Shown here: positions 26,601 through 35,778 of the stretch, piece after piece
Position numbering within the stretch: position 1 is the first letter of the stretch
Layout: each line of letters starts with the position of its first letter
Origin: Verrucomicrobiaceae bacterium
Lineage (GTDB): Bacteria > Verrucomicrobiota > Verrucomicrobiia > Verrucomicrobiales > Verrucomicrobiaceae
Assembly (NCBI GenBank): GCA_016795365.1
Contig: JAEUHN010000004.1
Location: forward strand, 186,001 to 250,000
Direction: 5' to 3'
Length of the DNA stretch: 64,000 nt
Notes under the pieces: model-generated
What the model was told of the DNA's origin: nothing
Seen by the model: the letters and a program-made list of their open reading frames with translations, nothing else
Database searches by the model: none
Translations under genes and position numbers: made by a program

Positions 26601-29600
26601 CTTGGCCGACGGGCTCATCTCGCATGGCAAGGTGAAGGAACCTCTCGTTCATTTCGCCAGCATCCTCCGTCAGTTCCGGGCCTACTCGGGTGCTCCGGTG
26701 GCTGCTCTGCGCGATATGCAGACCAGCTTCTCCGATCTCGATGCGCCGATGACTTCCGGCTATCCAGCGAGCGAGGTGAGCAAGTTCAACACGCTGAACC
26801 TCAGCCCGCCCTCGAAGCCCGCCTCCTGGCCTGATGGTCCCTTCCGCTTCCGCATCGACAGCCTGCGCAACAGCCTTGGCCAGTCGCCGCAGGATGCGCC
26901 GAGCGTCTTCAACTGGTTCCTGCCCGACTTCCAGCCAGCAGGGCGCTTCGCCAAGGATGGTCTGTTTGCTCCCGAGCTTCAGATCAGCACGGAAGCAGGC
27001 GAGGTCTCGAAGGTGAACTTCCTCTACAATTACACCTGGATGACCCTGGGCGGGATGAGCACCACGCCGGGCATCAGCGGAGCCGACTTCGTCTTCCGCA
27101 ATGGCTGGGCCACCCCGGCCGCGCGCTTCTCCACCAATGGAGGCACCACCCTCATGGGCTGGCCTGCCTCCATCGTCCTGGATGCGAACAACTGGAACAC
27201 GGGCATCACCTTGACCCTCGTGCCGGTGAACGATCAGAAGATCGATCAGATCGCCGCGGCCTCGGTGCGCTTCGCGGTGAGCGGCTCGGCGGTCGGCTAC
27301 TCCGGTGTGGCCACGCCCACGGTGCCGATCACCTTCGTGGACAACGAGAAGAGGAACGAGTCCCTCATCGTGACCCAGTCGGGCGGCAATACCTGGGTGC
27401 AGGAAGGCGGTGCCACGGATGATGTCTCGATCTACCTGAGCTGCCCGCCCGCCGTCGGTAGCACGGTCACGGTCACACTGACGCCGCAGAATGGTGAGGC
27501 CGCAGTCTCGCCAAGCACGCTGACCTTTGACGACACGACCTGGAACGTGCCGCAATCCGTCGTCATCACCGCCACTGATGACTCCGACATCGAAGACAGC
27601 GGCACAGGCAATGAATCGATCTCCATCACCACGACCAGCACCGCAGCCAACTTCGATGGCGTAACGACTCCTTCGTTGCTCGCGAGCGTCGTGGACAATG
27701 ACAATGCCTTCGGGGTGCTGATCACGCAGAGCGGCGGCACTACGGACCTTGCCGAAACCAACAACACCACTCTCTCCCCGCTCGCGGCGGGCCTGGACAG
27801 CTACACCATTGTGCTGACCAAGCAGCCTACCTCCAATGTGGTGATCAATCTCACCCCGAGCCAGATCGGCATTCAAACCTCGGGCACTACCTTCACCACG
27901 AGCGCCACCACGCGCACTTTCACCGCTACGACGGGCCAGGCGCTTTCGGGAACGACCAGCGGATGGAACGTGCCGCAGACAATCTACCTGCGCGGCAACA
28001 ACGACACCACCAGCGAAGGCCCGCACACCGGCACCGTAACGCACACGATCTCCTCCACGACCTCCGGCGGCTACCCGACCACGCTGCCGATCCAGCAGGT
28101 GGTGGCGACCATCGTGGATGACGACAACTCCATCATCTTCGCCCACACCGGCACGGAGACACGCGTGATGGAGGGCGAGTTCGGCGACACCGTCACCGTG
28201 CGCCTCCGCACCAATCCGAACGCACAGGTCAGTGTCACGCTGGGTGGTGAGGGCCTGAAGTTCACGCCTTCGCAGCTGGTCTTCAATCCCACGGGCTCGG
28301 CGGACAATCAGTGGAGCGTGGATCAAACCGTCACCGTCACTGCGCTCGATGACTACCTCAATGAAGGCGTGCTGACGCGCCCGATGATCGCCTACTCCAC
28401 TTCGTCCGGGACGAACTTCAACGGCACGACCGCGCCCACGATCAGCGCCACAGTCCTGGACAACGACGATGCGCGTCTGATCGTCAATGAAAGCAATGGC
28501 TTCACCTTGGTGAATGAGAACGGCACCAACGATACCTACACGCTCTCGCTGGGTCGCCGCCCCGATGCTGGCAGCACCACGACGGTCACGCTGACACCGA
28601 GCACCACAGGCATCCAAGTGACCCCGGCGGGTCCCTTCACCTTCACGGACTCGAATTGGAACACACCTGTGGTCGTGACCGTCTCGACCACCAACGATGG
28701 CACAGCTGAAACTCGCGGCACTGCCACGATCCGTCACGACATCGCCAGCACGGACCCGACTTACAACGTGAGCAGCACACCCTACGTGGTGGTCACAGTG
28801 GATGACAACGACCCTGCCCTCACGATTGCCCAGACCAACATCTTCACGCAGGTCAAGGAAGGCGGGGCTGCAGGCACTGGCGGCACACCAGCGGCGCAAG
28901 ACACCTTCACCGTGGTCCTGCCCCGTGCCCCTGCTGCAGGCACCACTGTGACCGTGACGCTCAACACCAACGATCAGATCTCCGTGAACCCCAGCGTGCT
29001 CACCTTCACGAGCGCCACGACGGGCGTCGGTGCCTACAACGCCACCCAAACCGTGACGGTGTCCGCGATCGATGATCTGGTGGTCGATCCCACGAATCAC
29101 ACGGGCATCGTGAACTTCAACATCGCGAGCACCGACGGTTACTTCAATGGAGCAGTCGCTCCTCCGGTGATTGTTCAAGTCACGGACAATGACAGCCCGG
29201 GCGTCAGTATCGTCGAAAGCGGTGGCACCACCGCTGTCACGGAAGGCAGCACCACGACGGACAGCTACACCGTGGTGCTCACCCAAGCGCCCACCGCCAA
29301 CGTGGATGTGGTAGTGAATGGCGGCACTCAACTGCTGGTCAGCAAGTCCGGCACGCCCACGCTCGCCAGTGTGACGCTGACCTTCACGCCCGCGACCTGG
29401 GCCACGGCGCAAACGGTGAACGTGCTGCCGGTCAACGACACCGTTGCCGAGCTTCGCCACCTCGCACCGATTACTCACACAATTACGCCCACGAGCGCGG
29501 CCGAGTATGCAGCTCTCACCAATCTGCCGACGGTGACGGGCATCATCACCGACAATGACAACACCGTTGCCGCCAACGTGGTCCGCATCACCGAGAGCAG

Positions 29601-30993
29601 CGGCGCTACGAGCGTCACGGAAAGCGGTGCGACCGTGAATGGCAACAGCTCAAATGCTGACACCTTCACCGTAGTGCTCAGCCAGCAGCCGACCGCGAAT
29701 GTGACCGTCACCTTCACCGCCGACAGCCAGCTGACCGTCTCACCCAGCACCCTCACCTTCGTCCCTGGAGCGACGGGCACGGACACCTTCAATGTGGCCC
29801 AGACCGTAACGGTGCGCAGTGTGGACGATTTCGTCATGGAGCCGATCCTCCACTGGGGCCAAGTGACTGCCACGGTGGCGAGCGCAGATCTCTTTTTCGA
29901 TGGCAAGGCTGTCTCGCCAGTGACCAGCAGCGTCTATGACAACGATGGCCCCAGCGTGAATGTGCTGGCCACGGGCACCGGCACCGTCCTCACCGAGAAC
30001 GGTGTCACCGATACTTACACGATCAGCCTCAACAGCGAACCTGCTGCCGATGTGGTCGTGACGATCACTCCCGATGCGCAAATGACAGCGAGTGCCGCCA
30101 CCGTGACCTTCACCAACAGTGCCGGGGCCACGCCTTGGAACGTGCCGCAAACGATCACCCTGACCGCCGTCAACGACACCACCGCAGAAGCCGTCACTCA
30201 CAATGGCGTGGTCAGCCACAGCATCGCCAGCGCCGACGCGCTTTGGAACAACTTGAGCATCCCCACCCACACCGCTCAGATCTGGGACAACGATGTATCC
30301 AGCATCGACGTGACTCACGTGGGCGGCACCGACACCGTGATCACCGAAGGCGGCGCGAATGACTCCATCTTGATCAAGCTGAACCAGCCTCCGGTGGATT
30401 CCACGGGCGCCCCTACCACGGTCACGATCTCCCTCTACCCACCATCGTTCTACGTTCCCCCACCCCAGATCGGCAAGACCCAGGGCTACTTCACCAACGA
30501 TCAGGGCAGCAGCAATCAGCGCGACAACATCGTGCTCGACTACGTGGAGCCGATCCTCCTCTACCGCAGCACCTTCTACGGCCACCTCACCTCCGTGTAT
30601 GGCACGATCCCGTCCACTCTCGCCACCAGCACCAACGCCATCGATCTGGCCAACATCCAGAACGCGCACTGGCTGGCGACGAAGACGGTGATCGACAAGA
30701 TGGATCTCTGGTTCAGCAATGGCTACCTCAAGGCCCACTGGCCGATCCTGGTCGAGCCTAACAAGCCAAGTCCCACTCCGATGCCGCCCTTCAATCCCCG
30801 TCAGGCCGTGATGGATGCCATTTACCGCCACAGCGGCGGCTCCGGCAGCCCCGCCACCACGCGATACGCCGCCGAGGTGGCTTACAATCCGAAATCACCA
30901 CCCACAAGCACCTTCGAAACCGACGTTCGCGACCGCGTCCGCTGGGCTGCCTACCTCATGACGGTGGGCGCGAATGCCTTTACCAATCACTGA
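23692..30993 (+). CDS. Giant secreted DUF1800 protein with embedded Calx-beta-like repeat array
   Basis: From ATG 23692 the protein has 2433 residues. A signal peptide (LALASLSLLLAAAPAHA) is followed by Ca-loop-like segments (DEDNDG, DTDNDGVSD) and a CHRD-like beta region (about 345-455). Next comes a DUF1800 region (about 475-1130) with WRFMSQATFGG, RQRVAQALHEICVIS and NYAREIMQLFSIGL. About nine 100-residue Calx-beta-like repeats follow (about 1135-2250), each closing with VxDND and containing a VTEG/ESGG start. The last 180 residues (KTVIDKMDLWFSNGYL, RDRVRWAAYLMTVG) look like the normal DUF1800 C-terminus. It is likely a calcium-binding, cell-surface or exported protein. It pairs with the DUF1501 gene at 31504, as is usual for this family. 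Biochemical role unknown. Confidence 0.88.
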   Translation: MTKPARSLALASLSLLLAAAPAHALIDDYSTAPGQGAPDGLDDVWQAVYNAWGLTPGGDEDNDGCSNFVECVAGSNPRQAGDCLMVGNMAISGSNVVMTYDGKKGKRYQVWQSDTPAGPAPGEVGSAWAEVSGAAKDSTVDGSDTILFSRPAGSSKFYRLESKDLDTDNDGVSDWAENKVGTDIASAASATNASGGTASDLDTLRSLMSLTITPGTPDALEKEGVPATVKLKRTVGTMALTVSLDTAPGATASTKSSADGADFIIKNTANIATNTVTLPANEGTSTPYEVARIAPVPDTALEVPEALKVCLKLPGVPDGFPCPQTTVNIKDADGTNPANRQLYVAFLGREADVVSTASGYATALVEGDNNKASIGIVFNNLSSEQNTAYIRVGNDLEVLPLPLGQVSGANWNIRAAQTELTDQAMLNALKEGRLYVSITTANNPVKEIWGYFNKANGSTDFDSGREDLASPVLGDPTWPVPTGDALEREIWRFMSQATFGGTTALYTEIRAECDAAIAGGGTYLDGLSSWLDKQIDPVQSPQISLQQLVMAADMEEFALRGNKPITYTSDPQLNGGALGVTFVNGMPMGNTGNPDTNAPGQNYPGANGDSPNKRREWWTLITQSKDHVRQRVAQALHEICVISERDATVLSRAYGAASYWDMIAAGAFGKYRTLLENVSMHPMMGVYLTSVANRARYDAGGGIIISPDENYAREIMQLFSIGLVLRHPDGSLQLSPEGLPIATYDNNDITELARVFTGFSHGARHGNAATQILGQYGGISSTTQQASPTVYLNGSGNNVWFGRNDGHLFWPAPWVTPMKVIGRIGTTIYHDYNTYSYLDTTQTPPVQVAVPGLSKRLLAGKHGQLEIPVWDPTGKTDAETHAKAAEEVSKAHDALAGVASDSTYGAGTQASPGHTNTPVNISRWLIQRLVTSNPSAGYIYRVQKAFRDGNGLLGPVVKAILLDHEARSLALADGLISHGKVKEPLVHFASILRQFRAYSGAPVAALRDMQTSFSDLDAPMTSGYPASEVSKFNTLNLSPPSKPASWPDGPFRFRIDSLRNSLGQSPQDAPSVFNWFLPDFQPAGRFAKDGLFAPELQISTEAGEVSKVNFLYNYTWMTLGGMSTTPGISGADFVFRNGWATPAARFSTNGGTTLMGWPASIVLDANNWNTGITLTLVPVNDQKIDQIAAASVRFAVSGSAVGYSGVATPTVPITFVDNEKRNESLIVTQSGGNTWVQEGGATDDVSIYLSCPPAVGSTVTVTLTPQNGEAAVSPSTLTFDDTTWNVPQSVVITATDDSDIEDSGTGNESISITTTSTAANFDGVTTPSLLASVVDNDNAFGVLITQSGGTTDLAETNNTTLSPLAAGLDSYTIVLTKQPTSNVVINLTPSQIGIQTSGTTFTTSATTRTFTATTGQALSGTTSGWNVPQTIYLRGNNDTTSEGPHTGTVTHTISSTTSGGYPTTLPIQQVVATIVDDDNSIIFAHTGTETRVMEGEFGDTVTVRLRTNPNAQVSVTLGGEGLKFTPSQLVFNPTGSADNQWSVDQTVTVTALDDYLNEGVLTRPMIAYSTSSGTNFNGTTAPTISATVLDNDDARLIVNESNGFTLVNENGTNDTYTLSLGRRPDAGSTTTVTLTPSTTGIQVTPAGPFTFTDSNWNTPVVVTVSTTNDGTAETRGTATIRHDIASTDPTYNVSSTPYVVVTVDDNDPALTIAQTNIFTQVKEGGAAGTGGTPAAQDTFTVVLPRAPAAGTTVTVTLNTNDQISVNPSVLTFTSATTGVGAYNATQTVTVSAIDDLVVDPTNHTGIVNFNIASTDGYFNGAVAPPVIVQVTDNDSPGVSIVESGGTTAVTEGSTTTDSYTVVLTQAPTANVDVVVNGGTQLLVSKSGTPTLASVTLTFTPATWATAQTVNVLPVNDTVAELRHLAPITHTITPTSAAEYAALTNLPTVTGIITDNDNTVAANVVRITESSGATSVTESGATVNGNSSNADTFTVVLSQQPTANVTVTFTADSQLTVSPSTLTFVPGATGTDTFNVAQTVTVRSVDDFVMEPILHWGQVTATVASADLFFDGKAVSPVTSSVYDNDGPSVNVLATGTGTVLTENGVTDTYTISLNSEPAADVVVTITPDAQMTASAATVTFTNSAGATPWNVPQTITLTAVNDTTAEAVTHNGVVSHSIASADALWNNLSIPTHTAQIWDNDVSSIDVTHVGGTDTVITEGGANDSILIKLNQPPVDSTGAPTTVTISLYPPSFYVPPPQIGKTQGYFTNDQGSSNQRDNIVLDYVEPILLYRSTFYGHLTSVYGTIPSTLATSTNAIDLANIQNAHWLATKTVIDKMDLWFSNGYLKAHWPILVEPNKPSPTPMPPFNPRQAVMDAIYRHSGGSGSPATTRYAAEVAYNPKSPPTSTFETDVRDRVRWAAYLMTVGANAFTNH

Positions 30994-30995
30994 TG

Positions 30996-31028
30996 GATTC
31001 CTGATTCTGAATTCCTGAATCCTGATTC
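30996..31028 (+). repeat. Left heptad repeat flanking the four-helix-bundle gene
   Basis: Units GATTCCT, GATTCTG, AATTCCT, GAATCCT and GATTCAC run in series and begin 3 bases after the DUF1800 stop. The first 14 bases (GATTCCTGATTCTG) recur exactly, inverted, at 31464-31477. Confidence 0.8.
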
Positions 31029-31052
31029 ACCCCACACCAAGCGAACACAGCT

Positions 31053-31460
31053 ATGAATCGAGATGAATTGAAAAAGCGCACCAAGGAGTTTGCCCTTCGG
31101 GCAATCAAGCTGGTGGATGCTTTGCCTCGAAAGACATCTGCTGAAGTCCTTGGCAAACAACTGCTGCGCAGCGCGACATCGGTCGGTGCCAACTACCGCA
31201 GTGCTTACCGCGGAAGATCGGAAGCAGAGTTCGTGGCCAAGCTCGGCATCGTGATCGAGGAAGCTGACGAATCCGAGTATTGGATGGAATTGATCGGAGA
31301 GGCGAGCCTCATGAAGAAACCGCGCGTGGACCCCCTGTGCCGTGAAGCATCTGAACTGGTCGCCATCTTCACCGCATCGGTCCGCACTGCCCGCAACAAA
31401 GCATCTTCCAGGAAGACACCCGCCCAACGCACCCGTCCCAAGGCTCCATCGGCCAGCTGA
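31053..31460 (+). CDS. Four-helix-bundle protein (23S rRNA intervening-sequence / S23 family)
   Basis: This 135-residue protein has the family wording ELKKRTKEFALRAIKLVDALP, GKQLLRSATSVGANYRSAYRG, FVAKLGIVIEEADESEYWME and a long final helix region. A Lys/Arg/Pro-rich tail follows. Relatives include proteins encoded in 23S rRNA intervening sequences and the Avd accessory proteins of diversity-generating retroelements. No reverse transcriptase or rRNA gene is present here. It sits between the paired DUF1800 and DUF1501 genes and is bracketed by inverted 7-bp-period repeats, which suggests a small mobile or passenger cassette. Function unknown. Confidence 0.88.
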   Translation: MNRDELKKRTKEFALRAIKLVDALPRKTSAEVLGKQLLRSATSVGANYRSAYRGRSEAEFVAKLGIVIEEADESEYWMELIGEASLMKKPRVDPLCREASELVAIFTASVRTARNKASSRKTPAQRTRPKAPSAS

Positions 31461-31491
31461 ATCCAGAATCAGGAATCAAAGATCAGGAATT
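31459..31491 (-). repeat. Right heptad repeat flanking the four-helix-bundle gene
   Basis: GAATCCA, GAATCAG, GAATCAA, AGATCAG and GAATTG units overlap the stop codon of the four-helix-bundle gene. Read on the minus strand they restore GATTCCTGATTCTG (31477-31464), the same 14-mer as the left repeat. Confidence 0.8.
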
Positions 31492-31503
31492 GCATCACCC
31501 GCC

Positions 31504-33285
31504 ATGAACTTACTTCTGCGTAAAACCGAGAACCGCTCCAAGCCGAACCGTCGCGACTTCATGCTCCAGACGAGCTGCGCCAGCCTGGGCATCACCAGTC
31601 TGGTCAACACGCTCACGCAGCTCAAGCTCACGGGTGCCGCTGCCGCTCAATCAGGAGGCGAGGACTACAAGGCGCTGATCTGCCTCTTCCTCAACGGTGG
31701 CAACGACTCGAACAACCTCCTCATCCCAGCTGGCACCACCAGCAGCGCCCGGGCGGATTACAGCCTGGGCCGCGGTGTGCTGAGTGTTCCTGACGCGTCC
31801 TTCGACTACACACCAGCTGCGAACAACGGCTACTTTAACGGCACCGCCATCACCGTTGATCCGGTGAGCACACGGCTGAATCCCATCAATGCGACGGTGG
31901 GCGGCACCAGCCAGTTCGATCCCGCCAACCGTGCTGGCTACACAGGCGGAGCGATGGCGGTTCATCCCGGTGCCTATCCGCTGAAGACCTTGTTTGAGCT
32001 GGGCGAGCTGTCCTTCTTCGCAAACATCGGCACCCTCATCGGCACCCAGCAGATCACGCGTTCCAACTTCAACACCCTGCCCGCCAGCACCAAGCCTCCA
32101 CAACTCTTCTCACACTCTGACCAGCAAGTGCAGTGGCAGTCGTCGCTTCCGGACAAACCCTTCGTCAATGGCTGGGGCGGTCGCGTGGCGGACATCGTGC
32201 GCACCATGAACAATGGCGATCTCGGCGTTTCCGTGTCCATCGCGGGTGCCAATAGCTTCCTCGTCGGCGGCCTGGAGCAGCCCTACTTCATGAGCAGCGG
32301 CGGCGCGATCACCGCGCTCACCGGCTTCAGTGGCGGCACCCCTTCCACCTCCTACGGTGCCGCCTTGCGCAACTCGGCCCTGCGTCCGGACTTCTTCAAT
32401 TTGAGCAGCCCTGGCAGTGGCAAATACAGTCCCTCCGCCGCCCTCGATCCAGGACTCGATCCTTTGATCAATACCAACTACCAGAACACCAGCGCAGGCT
32501 GGCGATTCCGTGCGCTGGAGCAGATCATGGCCGCCTCGCACGCCAGCTTGTTCGATAACGAGTATGCCGAGACGCCCAAGAGCGCGCGCAACACCGAGGG
32601 CCTCGTCGGCACCGCCCTCGCACAAACGGCTGCACCCAACCCGACGCTCGACGTGCACTGGACCAACTGGTTCCCCGGTGGCTTTGGCCAGACCGATCTC
32701 TCGAGTCAGCTCAAGGTGGTGGCCCGCATGATTGCCGGACGTTCGCAGTTGAACAACAAGCGTCAGATTTTCTTTGTTCAAGTCGGCGGCTGGGACACTC
32801 ACACCTCCCAGATTCCCAATGGCAACGCCAACGCCGGGCACTATGGCTTGGTGAACAACCTGAGTCGAAGCATTCGCGCCTTCCGCGATGCCATGGTCTC
32901 CATCGGCATGTGGAACAATGTGATGCTCTTCTCCGCGAGCGACTTCAACCGCACGCTCACGCCGAACAAGAACGATGCCACGGGCGGCTCCGACCACGCC
33001 TGGGGTGGCCACAGTCTCGTCTGCGGTGGTGCCGTGAAGGGCAGGCAAATCCTCGGACAGTTCCCCGATCTCACGGTCAATGGCGGCATCGACTGCACGG
33101 GCAATCGCGGACGCTGGATACCCACCACCTCCGTCGATCAAAAGGCAGCCCTCATCGCAAAATGGTTCGGCGTCAGCGACAGCCAGCTCACGAGCGTCTT
33201 CCCCAACCTCCTGCGCTTCATGCCCGACCTGAGCACCAGCACCCTTCAGGCCCGCAACCTCGACTTCATCAATTTCGGGGCCTAA
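31504..33285 (+). CDS. Secreted DUF1501 protein, partner of the DUF1800 protein
   Basis: This 593-residue protein has a Tat-like start (KPNRRDFMLQTSCASLGITS) and the DUF1501 opening YKALICLFLNGGNDSNNLLI. It also has QVGGWDTHTSQ and GGSDHAWGGHSLVCGGAVKG, which carry the alkaline-phosphatase/sulfatase-like metal-site Asp/His residues (NGGNDS, GWDTH, SDHAWGGH). ATG 31504 was preferred to the open frame from 31342, which lies over the four-helix-bundle gene. DUF1800 and DUF1501 genes are commonly paired; the joint function is not established. Confidence 0.92.
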   Translation: MNLLLRKTENRSKPNRRDFMLQTSCASLGITSLVNTLTQLKLTGAAAAQSGGEDYKALICLFLNGGNDSNNLLIPAGTTSSARADYSLGRGVLSVPDASFDYTPAANNGYFNGTAITVDPVSTRLNPINATVGGTSQFDPANRAGYTGGAMAVHPGAYPLKTLFELGELSFFANIGTLIGTQQITRSNFNTLPASTKPPQLFSHSDQQVQWQSSLPDKPFVNGWGGRVADIVRTMNNGDLGVSVSIAGANSFLVGGLEQPYFMSSGGAITALTGFSGGTPSTSYGAALRNSALRPDFFNLSSPGSGKYSPSAALDPGLDPLINTNYQNTSAGWRFRALEQIMAASHASLFDNEYAETPKSARNTEGLVGTALAQTAAPNPTLDVHWTNWFPGGFGQTDLSSQLKVVARMIAGRSQLNNKRQIFFVQVGGWDTHTSQIPNGNANAGHYGLVNNLSRSIRAFRDAMVSIGMWNNVMLFSASDFNRTLTPNKNDATGGSDHAWGGHSLVCGGAVKGRQILGQFPDLTVNGGIDCTGNRGRWIPTTSVDQKAALIAKWFGVSDSQLTSVFPNLLRFMPDLSTSTLQARNLDFINFGA

Positions 33286-33315
33286 CAGGCTGCATCCGAC
33301 AAACGCATTCCCGAT

Positions 33316-34146
33316 CTACGGCTTCTTTCCGAGAGCCCAGACAAAGGGTCTCCACATCTGCCCGAGGAATCCCTTCGGCATCTCGTCATGGATGCCGAAG
33401 TTCTCAGGGTAGCGCCCCTTCGGCATGTAGTAGGTTCCGAAGAGGATGTCCCAGATCGGCAGCAGCCCGGCGAAGTTCTTGTCCCAGGCCTCGCGATCCT
33501 TCGAGTGATGCCAGCGATGGAAGACTGGCGTCGCAATCACACGGCGCAGCGGACCGAAGTCCCAGTTCACATTCGCATGCAGCAGGATCGCATAAAACGT
33601 GAGCACCGGAGCCGTGCTCAGTGTCACGGTCGGATTGTAGCCCATGAGCAGCACCGGCACCGCCTGCGCCAGCTTGTTCACCAGGTCATTGACCGGATGC
33701 ACCCGCACGCTAGCCAGCCAGTCGAGTTCCTCAGAGCTGTGATGCACCGCATGGAAGGGCCACCAGCGACCACGATGAAACAAGCGGTGCGTCCAGTAGC
33801 TAATGAAATCGACGAGCACATAGATCTGCACCGCCTGCAGCCAAATCGGCTGTCGGCTCAGCGGACCGTAGCCCGTGTAGCTGCCCATTTGAAGAAGGTC
33901 CTTCGACGTGACTTTCGCGAGGATCAGTAGCCCGAGAGGCAGGATCAGTATGATCCTCACCATCGGCTTGGTCAGCAGAACTGTTGCAAACCAATAGACC
34001 ACATCCGTCCACCATCCCTTCCGCAGGATCGGCTGCTTCCGTCCTCCACCCGTCACCCTTCCGATGAGCCTCTCCACCACAAAGAAGATGACCGAAAGCA
34101 CGATCAATCCGACCAGGACACTGAGGAAGGTTTTGTCTTTGTTCAT
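33316..34146 (-). CDS. Sterol desaturase / fatty acid hydroxylase family membrane protein
   Basis: This 276-residue integral membrane protein has the di-iron histidine boxes HRLFH, HAVHHS and HRWHH in the right order. About four hydrophobic segments are seen, including LSVLVGLIVLSVIFFVVE and IILILPLGLLILA. The family hydroxylates or desaturates lipids using oxygen; carotenoid hydroxylases are relatives. The substrate cannot be read from sequence. It converges on the DUF1501 gene with a 30-base gap and stands alone. Confidence 0.92.
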   Translation of the reverse strand: MNKDKTFLSVLVGLIVLSVIFFVVERLIGRVTGGGRKQPILRKGWWTDVVYWFATVLLTKPMVRIILILPLGLLILAKVTSKDLLQMGSYTGYGPLSRQPIWLQAVQIYVLVDFISYWTHRLFHRGRWWPFHAVHHSSEELDWLASVRVHPVNDLVNKLAQAVPVLLMGYNPTVTLSTAPVLTFYAILLHANVNWDFGPLRRVIATPVFHRWHHSKDREAWDKNFAGLLPIWDILFGTYYMPKGRYPENFGIHDEMPKGFLGQMWRPFVWALGKKP

Positions 34147-34304
34147 GACCCCTCGTCTAACGCTCTATTTCGTGGCTGGTAACAGGCTCCTTGTTGTTTT
34201 AGCCAACGCGAGGCACAAGTCCCCAACGCTCAACGGGCCGCCCTATCGTCGCCGTATGAACCTGACCTGCCGATCACGTTCAGTGGTGCCATCAGACCAC
34301 TGGC

Positions 34305-35693
34305 TCACAGATCAAAGATCTTCCCTGGATTGAGCAGGCTCATGGGATCGAGGGCGCGCTTCACGCTTTGCATGAGGGCGTAGCTCCCCTCGCCCATCTG
34401 GCGGCGTAGGAACATCTTTTTGGCAAGGCCAACGCCGTGCTCACCCGTGATGGTGCCGTCGAGGCGGATGGTCTCGGCGACGATCTCCTCCAGCGCAGCT
34501 TCCACGCGATGCATCTCCTCATGGTCCTTCTCGTTGGTGAGGAAGGTAGGATGCAGATTGCCATCACCCATGTGGCCGAAGGTGCCGATGAGCAGCGAGT
34601 GCTTCGCTGCCACCGCATTGATGAAGGCCACCATGCGAGCGAGTTCGCTGCGGGGCACGGTGACGTCTTCGAGGATCGTCGTGGGCTTCATGCGGGCGAG
34701 CGCGGAGAAGGCACTGCGTCTCGCGCTGGCCAGGCGGACACCCTCGGCTTCGTCCTTCGCCACCTTCACCTCACGGGCACCATGCTGGCGTGCGAGGTCG
34801 ATCATCTTCGCGGCTTCATCTTCGACGACGGCGGGATGACCATCGGTCTCCATGAGCACGAGTGCCTCCACATCCGTGGGCAGGCCGATCTTGGCGAAGT
34901 CCTCGACGCAGCGCACGGTCATACGGTCGAGGAACTCCAGCGTGCAGGGAATGATGCGCGCGGCGATGATGGCGGAGATGGTCTCGGCGGCGGCTTCCAT
35001 CGAGTCATACAAGGCGAGCATGGTCTTCCGCGATTGCGGACGCGGCAGCAGTTTGATCAGCACCTCGGTGATGATGCCGAGCGTGCCCTCGCTGCCGATG
35101 AAAAGGTCCTTCATCGAGTAACCGGCCACATCCTTCACGCACTTGTTGCCAAGGAAGACGAGTTCGCCATCCGGCAGCACGACTTCCATGCCCATCACGT
35201 AGTCGCGTGTGACGCCATACTTCAGACCACGCAGACCACCGGAGTTCTCCGCCACATTGCCGCCGATGGTGCTGATCTTCATCGAGCCGGGATCAGGCGG
35301 ATAAAACAAACCCACGGCCGCAGCTGCATCGTCGATCTCCTTCGTGATCACGCCACACTGCGCACGCATCGTGAGGTTCTGCTGATCGAGTTCGATAATG
35401 CGATCCATCTTCACGAGGCAGATCACCAGGCATCCCGCGAGTGGCACGCTGCCACCGCTCAGGCCGGTGCCTGAACCGCGAGTCACCACGGGCACCTCGT
35501 TAGCTCGCGCGAGCTTTACGCACTCGGAGACTTCCTTGCCACTCAACGGAAACACCACCGCTCCAGGCATCTGCTTCAGCGCCGCTGTGCCATCGAAGCT
35601 GTAGGGGATGAGGTCTTCTTGAGAAGTCAGCACACGATCGCTGCCGAGCAGCGCGCGTAGGGAGTCGAGCATGGAGGGAGTCACGGTCTTCAA
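34305..35693 (-). CDS. glcD: FAD-linked glycolate/lactate oxidase subunit (GlcD type)
   Basis: This 462-residue flavoprotein has the PCMH-type FAD-binding text VTRGSGTGLSGGSVPLAG and GNVAENSGGLRGLKYGVTRDYV. It ends in the usual HMGDGNLHPTFL, ITGEHGVGLAKK and SLLNPGKIFDL. These match GlcD or related D-lactate dehydrogenases, which oxidise 2-hydroxy acids in the cytoplasm or at the membrane. No GlcE or GlcF gene is adjacent, so it may act as a single-chain D-2-hydroxyacid dehydrogenase. Confidence 0.92.
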   Translation of the reverse strand: MKTVTPSMLDSLRALLGSDRVLTSQEDLIPYSFDGTAALKQMPGAVVFPLSGKEVSECVKLARANEVPVVTRGSGTGLSGGSVPLAGCLVICLVKMDRIIELDQQNLTMRAQCGVITKEIDDAAAAVGLFYPPDPGSMKISTIGGNVAENSGGLRGLKYGVTRDYVMGMEVVLPDGELVFLGNKCVKDVAGYSMKDLFIGSEGTLGIITEVLIKLLPRPQSRKTMLALYDSMEAAAETISAIIAARIIPCTLEFLDRMTVRCVEDFAKIGLPTDVEALVLMETDGHPAVVEDEAAKMIDLARQHGAREVKVAKDEAEGVRLASARRSAFSALARMKPTTILEDVTVPRSELARMVAFINAVAAKHSLLIGTFGHMGDGNLHPTFLTNEKDHEEMHRVEAALEEIVAETIRLDGTITGEHGVGLAKKMFLRRQMGEGSYALMQSVKRALDPMSLLNPGKIFDL

Positions 35694-35778
35694 GGTGATG
35701 GCAGAGTGCGGAGCGAGGCATACGACGCAAGGTTCAATTCACTTGCTCTCCACCTGATGATGCGCGGATCGTTCTACC

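Noticed and set aside
26074..29478. 1134-codon open frame on the minus strand
   Set aside because: It is antisense to DUF1800 and the Calx-beta-like array; its repetitive His/Arg/Gly/Val text mirrors the repeats on the other strand.
31053..31460. Avd protein of a diversity-generating retroelement
   Set aside because: The fold family fits, but no reverse transcriptase, template repeat or variable repeat was seen nearby.
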